Of a stretch of 64,000 nt of DNA, positions 50,972-60,070 are shown in pieces (positions within the stretch are counted from its first letter, which is position 1; every line of letters begins with the position of its first letter). The DNA is taken from positions 1 to 64,000 of the forward strand of contig JANOPN010000078.1 of NCBI GenBank assembly GCA_031421855.1, given 5' to 3'. The translations under genes and the position numbers were made by a program. The notes under the pieces are model-generated. The model did no database searches. It worked only from the letters and a program-made list of their open reading frames with translations, and was not told where the DNA came from. Source of the DNA: JAAFHN01 sp031421855. GTDB lineage: Bacteria > Pseudomonadota > Gammaproteobacteria > Burkholderiales > Burkholderiaceae_C.

Positions 50972-53713
50972 TCACATGAGCGCAGCCAAACTGCGCTCCA
51001 ACATAGACGTGTCGGCGCCCGAGCGTTGAGCCAAGTCCGCTATTTGGTCAGGGGCAACTTTGCCCACGTTGAAGTAACGCGACTGCGGCTGGGCGATGAA
51101 AAAGCCACTGACGCTGGCCGCCGGCAACATCGCCAAGCTCTCAGTCAGTGACATGCCAATGTCTGCGCAGTCAAGGAGTGCAAAAACATCTTTTTTGACT
51201 GAGTGATCAGGGCAGGCCGGGTAGCCCGGCGCGGGTCGAATGCCTTGGTATTTTTCGCCAATCATGTCGTCAACGCTCAGGGACTCTGCCTTGGCATAAC
51301 CCCACAACTCTGTGCGCACCCGGTGGTGCAAGCATTCGGCAAAAGCCTCGGCCAAGCGATCAGCCAAAGCTTTGAACATGATGGAGCCGTAGTCGTCAAG
51401 GTTGGCCATGAATTTAGCTTCGCGCAGCTCAGCGCCCAGGCCAGTGGTCACGGCGAAACAACCCACGTAATCAGCGGTTGGCGACACAAAATCAGCCAGC
51501 GCAAAACTGGCACGCATCACGCCGTCGATGCTTTGCTTCTCAGCTTGCTGTCGCAGACCGCGCCACACCAACAGCGGTTCGCTGCGGGCTTCATCGGCGT
51601 ACAGCGCGATGTCATCATCACCCAGGCGCTTGGCAGGGTAGAGGCCCACGACCCCGTTGGCCGTGAGCCAGCGGCCGTCAATGAGCTGCTTGAGCATGGC
51701 CTGCGCGTCGGCAAACACTTGGCTAGCCTGCACACCCACAACCTCGTCGGTCAAGATGGCCGGGTATGGGCCGGCCAAGTCCCAAGTTTGAAAAAACGGT
51801 CCCCAATCGATGAATTTGGCAAGCGTGGCGAGGTCAAAATTCTTGAGCGAACGCTTGCCAATGAAGCTGGGGCGAGTCGGCTCGTAGCTCGCCCAATCGG
51901 CTTGAAACGCATTGGCGCGCACTTTGGCCAGCGGCCAAAGCGGCGTTTGTTTTTTGTTGGCATGCAACTGGCGAACGTGGGCGTAGTCGGTCTTCACCTC
52001 GTTCAAATAGGCGTTGCGGTTGTCGCTGAGCAGCCCCGAGGCCACGCCGACGCTGCGCGAGGCATCGGGCACGTAGATGACAGGGCCGTCGTAATGTGGT
52101 GCAATTTTGACGGCAGTGTGCACGCGGCTAGTGGTGGCGCCACCGATGAGCAGCGGGGTTTGGCGGCTCAAAAAATAGGCGTCACGCTGCATCTCGGTGG
52201 CGACGTGCTGCATTTCTTCAAGGCTCGGTGTGATCAAGCCCGACAGCCCAATGATGTCGGCATTGAACGCTTTGGCGCGCGCCAAAATGTCGTGCGCGGC
52301 TACCATCACGCCCATGTTTTCCACTTCGTAGTTGTTGCATTGCAGCACCACGGTGACGATATTTTTGCCAATGTCATGCACGTCACCCTTGACCGTTGCC
52401 ATGACGATGCGACCTTTGCTGCGCACGTCTTGGCCTGCAGCGGCCATTTGCCGCTTTTCTTCTTCGATGTACGGAATCAAATGCGCGACAGCTTGCTTCA
52501 TCACCCGAGCCGATTTGACCACCTGGGGCAAAAACATTTTGCCTTGGCCAAATAAGTCGCCCACCACGTTCATGCCCGCCATCAATGGGCCTTCGATCAC
52601 AGCCAAAGGTCGCTCGCCTGCCCCCATGAGCGCGGCGCGGCACTCCTCGGTGTCGACCACGATGTGTTCGGTGATGCCGTGCACCAAGGCGTGCGACAGG
52701 CGTGCGTTGACGTCAAGCGCGCGCCAAGCGTTTCGAGCCGTGTCGTCTTTGACGGCACCTTTGGCCAGTTCGGCCACCTCAACCAAGCGCTCGCCCGCGT
52801 CCGCTCGGCGGTTGAGCACGACATCTTCCACGCGCTCACGCAACTCAAGGTCGAGCGCGTCGTACACACCCACCATGCCGGCGTTGACGATGCCCATGTC
52901 CATGCCCGCTTTGATCGCGTGGTACAAAAACACCGTGTGAATGGCCTCCCGAACCGCGTCATTGCCCCTGAATGAGAAGCTCACATTGCTCACGCCACCC
53001 GAGACTTTCGCGCCAGGCAAGTTGGCCTTGATCCACGCCGTGGCCTCGATGAAGTCCACCGCGTAGTTGTTGTGCTCTTCGATGCCGGTTGCGATGGCAA
53101 AGATGTTGGGGTCAAAAATGATGTCTTCATGCGCAAAACCGATGGTTTCAGTCAGCAATTTGTACGCGCGAGCGCAGATTTCGGTCTTGCGCTGGTAAGT
53201 GTCGGCTTGGCCTTTTTCGTCGAAAGCCATCACCACGGCGGCCGCGCCGTAGCGTTTGCACAGCTTGGCTTGCTCAAAAAAAGCGGCCTCGCCTTCTTTC
53301 AGCGAGATCGAGTTCACGATGGCTTTGCCCTGCACACAGCGCAACCCGGCTTCGATGACCGACCATTTGGAGCTGTCAATCATCACGGGCACGCGAGAAA
53401 TGTCGGGTTCGCTGCCAATCAGGTTCAAAAACCGCACCATCGCCGCTTGGCTGTCCAACATGGCTTCGTCCATGTTGATGTCGATGATTTGTGCGCCGTT
53501 CTCTACTTGCTGGCGCGCAACGGCCAGGGCCTCTTCAAACTGACCGTTCAAAATCATGCGAGAAAACGCTTTGGAGCCCGTCACATTGGTGCGCTCACCG
53601 ATGTTGACGAACAAGCTGCCTTGACCGATGAACAAGGGCTCAAGGCCAGACAAACGCATGGGGCCGGGAGCGTTGGGCTTGGCGGGACTGGCGGGGGATG
53701 CTGTGGCGTTCAT
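50972..53713 (-). CDS. metH: Cobalamin-dependent methionine synthase, lacking the homocysteine domain
   Basis: A 913-residue MetH lacking the N-terminal homocysteine-binding barrel. It has, in order, the pterin-binding domain (from about residue 25: FVNIGERTNVTGSKAFSRMI, DINMDEAMLD), the cobalamin cap and B12 domain with the His-on motif VKGDVHDIGKNIV and GLSGLITPSLEEM, and the C-terminal activation domain (YQGIRPAPGYPACPDHS). ATG 53713 is used. In this group MetH is often split in two genes, but no homocysteine methyltransferase gene is adjacent here. Confidence 0.96.
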   Translation of the reverse strand: MNATASPASPAKPNAPGPMRLSGLEPLFIGQGSLFVNIGERTNVTGSKAFSRMILNGQFEEALAVARQQVENGAQIIDINMDEAMLDSQAAMVRFLNLIGSEPDISRVPVMIDSSKWSVIEAGLRCVQGKAIVNSISLKEGEAAFFEQAKLCKRYGAAAVVMAFDEKGQADTYQRKTEICARAYKLLTETIGFAHEDIIFDPNIFAIATGIEEHNNYAVDFIEATAWIKANLPGAKVSGGVSNVSFSFRGNDAVREAIHTVFLYHAIKAGMDMGIVNAGMVGVYDALDLELRERVEDVVLNRRADAGERLVEVAELAKGAVKDDTARNAWRALDVNARLSHALVHGITEHIVVDTEECRAALMGAGERPLAVIEGPLMAGMNVVGDLFGQGKMFLPQVVKSARVMKQAVAHLIPYIEEEKRQMAAAGQDVRSKGRIVMATVKGDVHDIGKNIVTVVLQCNNYEVENMGVMVAAHDILARAKAFNADIIGLSGLITPSLEEMQHVATEMQRDAYFLSRQTPLLIGGATTSRVHTAVKIAPHYDGPVIYVPDASRSVGVASGLLSDNRNAYLNEVKTDYAHVRQLHANKKQTPLWPLAKVRANAFQADWASYEPTRPSFIGKRSLKNFDLATLAKFIDWGPFFQTWDLAGPYPAILTDEVVGVQASQVFADAQAMLKQLIDGRWLTANGVVGLYPAKRLGDDDIALYADEARSEPLLVWRGLRQQAEKQSIDGVMRASFALADFVSPTADYVGCFAVTTGLGAELREAKFMANLDDYGSIMFKALADRLAEAFAECLHHRVRTELWGYAKAESLSVDDMIGEKYQGIRPAPGYPACPDHSVKKDVFALLDCADIGMSLTESLAMLPAASVSGFFIAQPQSRYFNVGKVAPDQIADLAQRSGADTSMLERSLAALM

Positions 53714-53937
53714 GGGCTCGACTGTGAAAGGGTCAGTCGAGCGTCGTTGCGGTGGACGGGGCACTGAGTGAATGCCTGATCCTGATTCCGAGCCTGGCGA
53801 AACCGTCGGCTGTGACGATTTGGCTGCAACGCTCCTCGAAAACCATGATTTTAAACGCGGCGCAAATGGTCGCAACGGCATACACTGCGACTCGGGCGCA
53901 AAATGCCGCTAAATACACATTTGTTGAAAAGATCTCG

Positions 53938-54537
53938 ATGCTGAAAACACTGTTCTCGCGAAAAGACCCCGCCTCAAACGCGGCAGCGAGGCGAGCCGAG
54001 CGCAATCGATCAACGAGTGGCTCAGCCAGCGCGGACCTCGCGGCTGAGTTGTTGTGCGCGCCGACTGCTTTGATGCAGCTCAGTTTGGAGGACTCACGAA
54101 CCGTGGTGTCTTTCATGCAGCCACTTCGCATCAAAGAAGGCGAGACTTTCATCGCTGAAGGTGACGAACGCACCGACTTCATGGTTTTGGTGTTGGAAGG
54201 TGACGTGACGGTTGAGAGTTTGGTCGTGAGCCGTGTTTCGCCCGTGACGATGACCGTGCTTGGCCCCGGCAGCTTGATAGGCGAGATGGGTTTGGTCGAT
54301 GGCGAGCCTCGCTCGGCATCGTGCACTGCGGCGTCAGACTTGCGATGCGCCATTTTGAGTCGCGATGCGCTTGAAGACTTGATGCAAGACGATCCATCCG
54401 TGGGTGCCAAGCTCATGATGGCGGTGAGCCTTCGCATCGCGGTGCGAATGCGTGAAACCGCCGAAAAACTAAAACTTTATGCTCAGCTTGTGCAAGCCAT
54501 GCAGCAAGAAATCGATACCTTGATGCCCACACCGTGA
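53938..54537 (+). CDS. Cyclic nucleotide-binding-domain protein
   Basis: A 199-residue protein. After a charged Ala-rich N-terminal part (about 1-45) comes a single cNMP-binding (CAP_ED) beta-roll: MQPLRIKEGETFIAEGDERTDFMVLVLEGDV (core EGETFIAEGDERTDFMVLV), GSLIGEMGLVDGEPRSASC with the phosphate-binding GEMGLVDGEPRSAS stretch. No DNA-binding helix follows; a helical C-terminus ends it. ATG 53938 is preferred to an earlier frame opening at 53752. Divergent from metH, with 224 bp between starts. Confidence 0.78.
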   Translation: MLKTLFSRKDPASNAAARRAERNRSTSGSASADLAAELLCAPTALMQLSLEDSRTVVSFMQPLRIKEGETFIAEGDERTDFMVLVLEGDVTVESLVVSRVSPVTMTVLGPGSLIGEMGLVDGEPRSASCTAASDLRCAILSRDALEDLMQDDPSVGAKLMMAVSLRIAVRMRETAEKLKLYAQLVQAMQQEIDTLMPTP

Positions 54538-54599
54538 TGGGTTGAAAAGTGGTGAACCGGCCCAACGTGCTGGAGTCAAGTCACTATTTCTAAGCCCAA

Positions 54600-55238
54600 A
54601 TGTCCGATCTGATCCAAAGCCTCAAATGGCGCTATGCTGCCAAAAAAATGAACCCGGCCAAAGCTGTGCCTCAAGACAAACTTGACCGCATCTTGGAAGC
54701 CATTCGCTTAACGGCGACTTCGAGCGGCTTGCAGCCTTTTGAGGTGTTTGTTGTGACCAATAAAGCGGTGCTCGAGCGGATCAAGCCGATTGCCTGGAAC
54801 CAAGCACAAGTCACCGACGGATCACATTTGTTGGTTTTTGCCGCGTGGGACAACTACACGGCTGAGCGCATCAACATGATGTTCGACCTCGTGAACGACC
54901 AGCGGGGCATCAAAAATGAAGGCTGGGAGAGTTACCGCCAAATGCTGCTGGGCCTGTACCCCAAACGCGATGCCGAGGTCAATTACCAGCACGCCGCTCG
55001 TCAGGCTTACATCGGAGTTGGCACAGCCTTGATTGCCGCAGCGCAAGAGCAAGTGGACGCCACGCCGATGGAGGGGTTTGATCCCAACGCGCTAGACGAG
55101 ATTTTGGGCTTGAAGTCTCGAGGTCTGCGCAGCGTGGTCATCATGCCTTTGGGTTACCGGGCGGATGAGGGCGATTGGCTGGTGAACCTGCAAAAAGTGC
55201 GTCGCACCCGCGAAAACTTCGTCACGGAAGTCAACTGA
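54600..55238 (+). CDS. Nitroreductase family NAD(P)H-dependent oxidoreductase
   Basis: A 212-residue flavoprotein of the NfsB/nitroreductase type: LIQSLKWRYAAKKMNPAKAV with the FMN phosphate-binding Arg/Lys pattern, ILEAIRLTATSSGLQPFEVF, and RQAYIGVGTALIAAAQEQVDATPMEGFDP (core QEQVDATPMEGFD). It likely reduces quinones or nitroaromatics with FMN. ATG 54600, 62 bp after the cNMP-domain gene, with which it may be co-transcribed. Confidence 0.9.
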   Translation: MSDLIQSLKWRYAAKKMNPAKAVPQDKLDRILEAIRLTATSSGLQPFEVFVVTNKAVLERIKPIAWNQAQVTDGSHLLVFAAWDNYTAERINMMFDLVNDQRGIKNEGWESYRQMLLGLYPKRDAEVNYQHAARQAYIGVGTALIAAAQEQVDATPMEGFDPNALDEILGLKSRGLRSVVIMPLGYRADEGDWLVNLQKVRRTRENFVTEVN

Positions 55239-55246
55239 TATTGACA

Positions 55247-55274
55247 AGCGACCGAGCAGCAACACTCGGTCGCT
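55247..55274. terminator. Bidirectional terminator between nitroreductase and MFS genes
   Basis: AGCGACCGAG (55247-55256) and CTCGGTCGCT (55265-55274) form a 10-bp stem with an 8-base loop, extended by imperfect ACAAG/CTTGT pairing outside. It lies between the convergent stops. Confidence 0.8.
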
Positions 55275-55285
55275 CTTGTGCTGGC

Positions 55286-56470
55286 TCATTGGGAGTCCAC
55301 GCGAGCCTGCGCGCGAAGCGACAAAAATACGGCACTTGCCAGCAAGACTGCGCCGGTGACCGGCAGCCAGGCATAGCCGCTCGACGAGATTACCGTCGCG
55401 CCGATTGCCGTGCCCAAGGCCTGCCCGAGGTAGATCATGCTGGTGTTGAGCGCCAAAGATGCGCCCGCTAACTGGGGCGATGTAGCCTGTAGCCGTGCTT
55501 GTTGCGACGAGTTGCCGGCAAAAACACCGATGCCCCACAAAAACATGCCGATACAAAACGGAACGAACGCGCCGCCCGAAATCATCAAGACGCATAAGCC
55601 AGCGGACATTGACGTGTAAGACATGTCGACGGTGCGATGCGCCCCACCCAAGCGTCGGCCTGCACGAGCCGCGTTTTTTGAGGCCAGCACATTGCCCAGC
55701 ATGCCCGCCAATCCAAAGCAAAACAGCATGATGCCGAACACCTCAGGCGTGGGTGCAACCAAGGTCTTGGTGTACGGCGCGATGAACGCCCAGGTGCTGA
55801 ATTGACCGGTACCGGCTGCGCCGGTGACCAGCAAAATTGCAATCAACGACGGGTGCTTGGCTACCGCAACCCAGGCCGACCACGGCAGCGGCACGCCCAT
55901 GAGCCCGCGCGGCGTGGCCTTTGCAACCACCCATGCGCCGCCCAAGCTCAGCAACCCGAACCCGAAAAACGTGTACCGCCAACCCACATGCGCACCCAAC
56001 CATGCCGCCAGCGGCATGGCAATGACGGAAGCAAACGACCAGCCCAAGAAAACAAATGTGATTGCCGATGCCCGCCGCTCGGGTGCCAAGCACATTCCCA
56101 GCGTCACCGATGCCTGTGGGGTGAAGATGGCTGCTGCGACCACAGAGGCCATGCGCAAGGGCAACAACGTGGCGTAGTTGGGGGCCAAAGCGCAAAGCAT
56201 GTGCGACACACCGTACAGGGCCAATGAGCCGCTGAGCAAGACGCGGCGATCCCAGCGGCTGGTCAGGCTGGCAAAGACAGGCGCACCGATGCACATCACG
56301 ACGGCAGCCAAGCCAATGAGCGCGCTGGCCGCCGGAATGCTCACGCCTAAATCGTGCGCCAGCACGTCCAACATGCCGGGCACGAGCATCACCCCGGCCC
56401 CGATGACCCAATTGCCCAGCAAAAACGCCCAAACGATGCGTGGTTGACCAAACAGGCCGGGTGTTGCCAT
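55286..56470 (-). CDS. Major facilitator superfamily transporter (AraJ/CmlA-like)
   Basis: A 394-residue 12-helix transporter. LFGQPRIVWAFLLGNWVIGAG starts helix 1; SRWDRRVLLSGS is the loop 2-3 motif, and LGWSFASVIAMPLAAWLG resembles the drug-exporter motif C region. Substrate not deducible. Its ATG shares a base with the topB stop (TGATG), so it is probably translated from the topB message. Confidence 0.85.
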   Translation of the reverse strand: MATPGLFGQPRIVWAFLLGNWVIGAGVMLVPGMLDVLAHDLGVSIPAASALIGLAAVVMCIGAPVFASLTSRWDRRVLLSGSLALYGVSHMLCALAPNYATLLPLRMASVVAAAIFTPQASVTLGMCLAPERRASAITFVFLGWSFASVIAMPLAAWLGAHVGWRYTFFGFGLLSLGGAWVVAKATPRGLMGVPLPWSAWVAVAKHPSLIAILLVTGAAGTGQFSTWAFIAPYTKTLVAPTPEVFGIMLFCFGLAGMLGNVLASKNAARAGRRLGGAHRTVDMSYTSMSAGLCVLMISGGAFVPFCIGMFLWGIGVFAGNSSQQARLQATSPQLAGASLALNTSMIYLGQALGTAIGATVISSSGYAWLPVTGAVLLASAVFLSLRAQARVDSQ

Positions 56471-59448
56471 CAGCTGATGTGCTTGCCGATGATGCCCGCC
56501 AGCTCAAACATGGTCGCCTGGGGTTTGCCAAACACCGCCAAGAGTTTGGCATCGGCGTTGATGTTGCGTTTATCGGCGGCATCTTGTAAGTTGTTGGTGC
56601 GGATGTATTCCCACAACTTCTTGACGATTTCGGTGCGGGCAACCAAGCCCTCGCCAATCACGTTGGCCAACGCGGCGCTGGGGGTCAAGGTACCCACCTT
56701 GGGCGCGGAGACGCGCTTTTTGGCCGCTGTAACCGGTTTTGCGGTCGATTTAGGTGCTTTTTCGGCCTTGGTCTCCGTATCTATTGACTTCTTTGCTACT
56801 TTTTTTGTAGCAACTTTCTTGGCGGGCGCTTTTTTAGCCGCCGCCGCTTTGGACGCGGCGTAGCGGCCACCGCCGCGCGTGACTTCGCCTGGCGCGCGCG
56901 GCGCAAACTCAAACGTCACCTTGCCCTCTTCGGCATTCCACGCCAGCATGGCCTTGAATGGTCGGCGAGTGCGCATGCTGACAAATTTGTCCAGCACATC
57001 GGTTTTGCCGCTAGCCAGCAGCTTTTGCATTTGCTCGCGCGCAATGGGTTGTTGCAAAATGATTTGGCCGCTTTTGAAGTCGCAACTGGGCTCGCTGCCC
57101 ATGGTTTTTTCGCAGGCGTAGTTTTTGCCCAGCTCAAACACGCGGCTGGCGCACTTGGGGCAGGCGCCCAAGGCTTCTTGCCCGCTCACGTCGACGACCT
57201 CACCAGGCTCCAGCTTGTCGTCGCCAAAATCGAATTCCAGTTTGAAATTGCTGTCGTCCTCGTTGTAGACCAAGGCGAGTTCCGCGACAAACGGCCAGCC
57301 CGCTTTGGAGCGAAAGCCTTCCAATGGGCCGATGCGTTTGTCGTGCAAAAACTGATCGGCTTCGGTGACGTCGAACGTGCGTCCGCCCGGGGTTTTGGTG
57401 AACGAAAATCCGCAGGGCTCGGTGCTCGCAGTGCCACCCCCGGCGCAGGCGAATCGGCGGTAGTTCTCCTTGATCACGCCGCCGCATTTGGGGCACGCAG
57501 CGGTCAAAGTGGCGTAGTCGCCCGGCACGGTATCCCGATCGAATTCCTTGGCTTTTTTGACGATTCGCTCGGTCATGGCCGCAATTTCGGCCATGAAGTC
57601 GTCGCGTTTGAGGCGACCTTGCTCCATTTCGCTGAGCTTGTATTCCCAGTCCCCCGTGAGCTCGGGTTTTGACAACTCCTCAATTTCCAAGCCCCGCAGC
57701 AGCGTCATCAATTGGAACGCTTTGGCTGTGGGGATCATTTCGCGGCCATCGCGCAGCATGTATTTTTCAAGCAGCAAGCCTTCGATGATGGATGCACGCG
57801 TCGCGGGCGTGCCCAAGCCTTTCTCGCGCATGGCGGCGCGCAACTCCTCGTCTTCGATGTTCTTGCCAGCCGACTCCATGGCACCCAGCAAGGTGGCCTC
57901 GGAGTAGCGTGCAGGGGGGCGGGTTTTGAGGCCTTTGGCATCCGCCGAGTCAATGATCGGGCGCTCGCCTGGGCCAACTGCGACCAGCACCTGTGAGCTT
58001 TCGCTCTTTTCACTGTTTTTATCGGCTTCGGGGTCTTGGGCTTCTTTGCCGTAGATTGCAAGCCAACCCGGCTTGACCAACACCTTGCCCTCGGTTTTGA
58101 AGCGATGCCCCGCCGCCTCAGAGATGCGGGTCGTGATTTGGTACTCGGCGCTGGGGTAAAACACCGCCATGAAGCGCCTGACCACCAAGTCGTACAGCTT
58201 TTGCTCGGCGTCACTCAAGCCACTTGGGGCTTGCAGGGTGGGGATGATGGCGAAGTGATCGCTAACTTTTGCGTTGTCAAAGATGCGCTTGGACGGTCGG
58301 ATGTAGTTGTTGTTCAGTGCCACCAAGGCGTGTGGCGCGAGGTGACGCATGCCACTGTCGGCAAGCATTTCAAACGTTTGCTTGGCCACAGGGACATAGT
58401 CTTCAGGCAGGGCTCGGCTGTCGGTTCTGGGGTAAGTCAGTGCTTTGTGGCGCTCGTAGAGGCTTTGGGCAAGCTGCAAGGTCGTCTTGGCCGAAAAACC
58501 AAAGCGCCCGTTGGCTTCGCGCTGCAATGAGGTCAAGTCAAACAAGAGTGGCGAGGCTTGGGTGGTGGGTTTGCTCTCTTCTGTGACGGTGGCCGCCTTG
58601 CCGCGCACCGCGTCTGCGATCTCGCGCGCCTTGGCTTCGGCCCAAGTTCGGTCGGCCCGTCGTTCGGGGTCGGTGTCGTCCTTCTTGAAAGCCGGGTCAA
58701 ACCATTTGCCGCTGTACTCACCCGCGGCTGCGGCAAAACTGGCGTGAACTTCCCAGTAGTTTCGGCTCACAAACTTGCGGATTTGCTCTTCTCGAACCAC
58801 AACAACGGCCAAAGTGGGGGTTTGCACCCGGCCCACGGTTGTCAAGAAAAAGCCCCCGTCGCGCGAATTGAAGGCAGTCATGGCGCGCGTGCCATTGATG
58901 CCGACCAGCCAATCGGCCTCAGAGCGGCAACGGGCGGCGTCAGCCAGCGGCCGCATGTCTTTGTCGCTGCGCAACTTGGTGAAGCCGTCTCGAATGGCCT
59001 GTGGGGTCATGCTTTGCAGCCACAGGCGCGACACCGGCTTGCCCAGGGCTGTGGTCACACCGGCTTTTTCACTGCCTGCGTATTGTTCAATTAATCGAAA
59101 GATCAACTCGCCTTCTCGGCCTGCGTCGCAGGCGTTGATGAGGGCGTTGACGTCTTTGCGCCGAGCGAGTTTGACGACGGCGTTGAGCCGCGTCTTGGTT
59201 TTGTCTATCGGGCGCAGGTCGAAATGCGGCGGGATGACGGGCAGATGGGCAAAGCTCCACTTACCGCGTTTGACGTCGTAGGCCTCGGGCGCGGCGATCT
59301 CGACCAAATGCCCGACTGCACTTGAGACAACGTAGTCGTCGTTCTCAAAATGCTCGGCCATTTTTTCAAACTTGCCACTGGTGGGCGTGAGCGCACGCAC
59401 GATGTCTTGGGCGACAGAGGGTTTCTCGGCAACGATCAGTGTTTTCAT
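56470..59448 (-). CDS. topB: DNA topoisomerase III with C-terminal SWIB domain
   Basis: A 992-residue type IA topoisomerase. The TOPRIM domain starts MKTLIVAEKPSVAQDIVRAL; the catalytic Tyr is in YPRTDSRALPEDY; two zinc-binding units lie at CPKCGGVIKENYRRFACAGGG and CPKCASRVFELGKNYACEKTMG (quoted in part). Beyond the usual end come a Lys/Ala-rich histone-like linker (about 855-918) and a complete SWIB domain (about 920-992: LTPSAALANVIGEG, EIVKKLWEYIRTNNLQD, MFELAGIIGKHIS). A repeat copy encodes part of the linker. ATG 59448 is chosen over a GTG two codons upstream. Confidence 0.96.
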   Translation of the reverse strand: MKTLIVAEKPSVAQDIVRALTPTSGKFEKMAEHFENDDYVVSSAVGHLVEIAAPEAYDVKRGKWSFAHLPVIPPHFDLRPIDKTKTRLNAVVKLARRKDVNALINACDAGREGELIFRLIEQYAGSEKAGVTTALGKPVSRLWLQSMTPQAIRDGFTKLRSDKDMRPLADAARCRSEADWLVGINGTRAMTAFNSRDGGFFLTTVGRVQTPTLAVVVVREEQIRKFVSRNYWEVHASFAAAAGEYSGKWFDPAFKKDDTDPERRADRTWAEAKAREIADAVRGKAATVTEESKPTTQASPLLFDLTSLQREANGRFGFSAKTTLQLAQSLYERHKALTYPRTDSRALPEDYVPVAKQTFEMLADSGMRHLAPHALVALNNNYIRPSKRIFDNAKVSDHFAIIPTLQAPSGLSDAEQKLYDLVVRRFMAVFYPSAEYQITTRISEAAGHRFKTEGKVLVKPGWLAIYGKEAQDPEADKNSEKSESSQVLVAVGPGERPIIDSADAKGLKTRPPARYSEATLLGAMESAGKNIEDEELRAAMREKGLGTPATRASIIEGLLLEKYMLRDGREMIPTAKAFQLMTLLRGLEIEELSKPELTGDWEYKLSEMEQGRLKRDDFMAEIAAMTERIVKKAKEFDRDTVPGDYATLTAACPKCGGVIKENYRRFACAGGGTASTEPCGFSFTKTPGGRTFDVTEADQFLHDKRIGPLEGFRSKAGWPFVAELALVYNEDDSNFKLEFDFGDDKLEPGEVVDVSGQEALGACPKCASRVFELGKNYACEKTMGSEPSCDFKSGQIILQQPIAREQMQKLLASGKTDVLDKFVSMRTRRPFKAMLAWNAEEGKVTFEFAPRAPGEVTRGGGRYAASKAAAAKKAPAKKVATKKVAKKSIDTETKAEKAPKSTAKPVTAAKKRVSAPKVGTLTPSAALANVIGEGLVARTEIVKKLWEYIRTNNLQDAADKRNINADAKLLAVFGKPQATMFELAGIIGKHIS
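56755..56816 (+). repeat. Short interspersed element, copy m, inside topB
   Basis: Core GGCCTTGGTCTCCGTATC followed by TATTGACTTCTTTGCTACT and a hairpin TTGCTAC...GTAGCAA. Antisense to topB and read in frame (ATKKVAKKSIDTETKAEK), the same antisense frame as in leuS; it forms part of the Lys-rich linker. Confidence 0.85.
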
Positions 59449-59467
59449 GGTCACTACAATTCAAGCG

Positions 59468-59520
59468 TTCTCGCGTGCGTGCACACGCACGCACAGGCAT
59501 GTGCGCAGGCACACGTGTAC
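59468..59520. repeat. Alternating purine-pyrimidine tract with hairpin
   Basis: About 50 bp almost entirely of GT/GC/CA alternation, including the inverted repeat GCGTGCGTG-CA-CACGCACGC. It fills the 97-bp space between the divergent topB and SET-domain starts and could adopt Z-form or cruciform DNA. Confidence 0.75.
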
Positions 59521-59545
59521 GTAACCAACATACCAAAAAAACGCC

Positions 59546-60046
59546 GTGTCGAAAAAAATCACCACCAGCACATCGGGTGCAGTCGTTCAATCTGGGGGCA
59601 AACGCATCCTGGTGCGGCGTTCGGGTGTCCACGGAAAAGGGGTTTTTGCGGTCGTGGACTTGGCCGAAGGCGAGGTGTTGATTGAGTACACGGGCGAACG
59701 CATCGACTGGGAGGAAGCCCTGTCGCGCCACCCGCACGACCCGCTTGATCCGTTTCACACGTTTTACTTTTCGCTTGAAGGCGGTGATTGTTTAGACGCC
59801 AAGTACGGTGGCAACTCCTCGCGCTGGATCAACCACAGCTGTGCGCCCAATTGCGAAGCGGACGAACTCCATGGTCGGGTCTTCATCAAAGCTGCAACCG
59901 CCATTGCGGCGGGCACCGAGCTCAACTACGACTATGGGTTGACCATTGACGAGCGCTACACCCCCAAGCTCAAAGCGCAATACCCATGCTGGTGCGGCGC
60001 GCCAAATTGCCGGGGCACCTTGCTAGCCCCCAAGCGGCGCAAATGA
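59546..60046 (+). CDS. SET-domain protein-lysine methyltransferase
   Basis: A 166-residue compact SET-domain protein. RSGVHGKGVFAVVDLAEGEVLIEYTGE is the SET-N region (core GKGVFAVVDLAEGEVLIEYTG), NHSCAPNC (about 96-103) the pseudoknot core, ELNYDYGL holds the catalytic Tyr pair, and CWCGAPNCRG (148-157) is a zinc-binding post-SET. All elements needed for a SAM-dependent lysine methyltransferase are present; no signal or secretion signature is seen. It starts at GTG 59546, divergent from the SWIB-fused topB. Confidence 0.9.
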   Translation: MSKKITTSTSGAVVQSGGKRILVRRSGVHGKGVFAVVDLAEGEVLIEYTGERIDWEEALSRHPHDPLDPFHTFYFSLEGGDCLDAKYGGNSSRWINHSCAPNCEADELHGRVFIKAATAIAAGTELNYDYGLTIDERYTPKLKAQYPCWCGAPNCRGTLLAPKRRK

Positions 60047-60070
60047 AGGCAATCGAGCGCTAGCCCGAGC

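Noticed and set aside
51203..52555. A 450-codon open frame on the plus strand opposite metH
   Set aside because: It is fully antisense to a well-conserved gene, shows no recognisable domain and has the His/Gly/Val-rich make-up expected from the reverse frame of a GC-rich gene.
53714..53937. Possible cobalamin riboswitch in front of metH
   Set aside because: The 224-bp divergent region was read for a B12-box-like conserved core and none was recognised; the same holds for the leader of the TonB-dependent receptor.
59468..59520. Possible repeat array or iteron origin near topB
   Set aside because: The tract is dinucleotide alternation and one hairpin rather than repeated 15-25 bp units, and no replication initiator gene is present.
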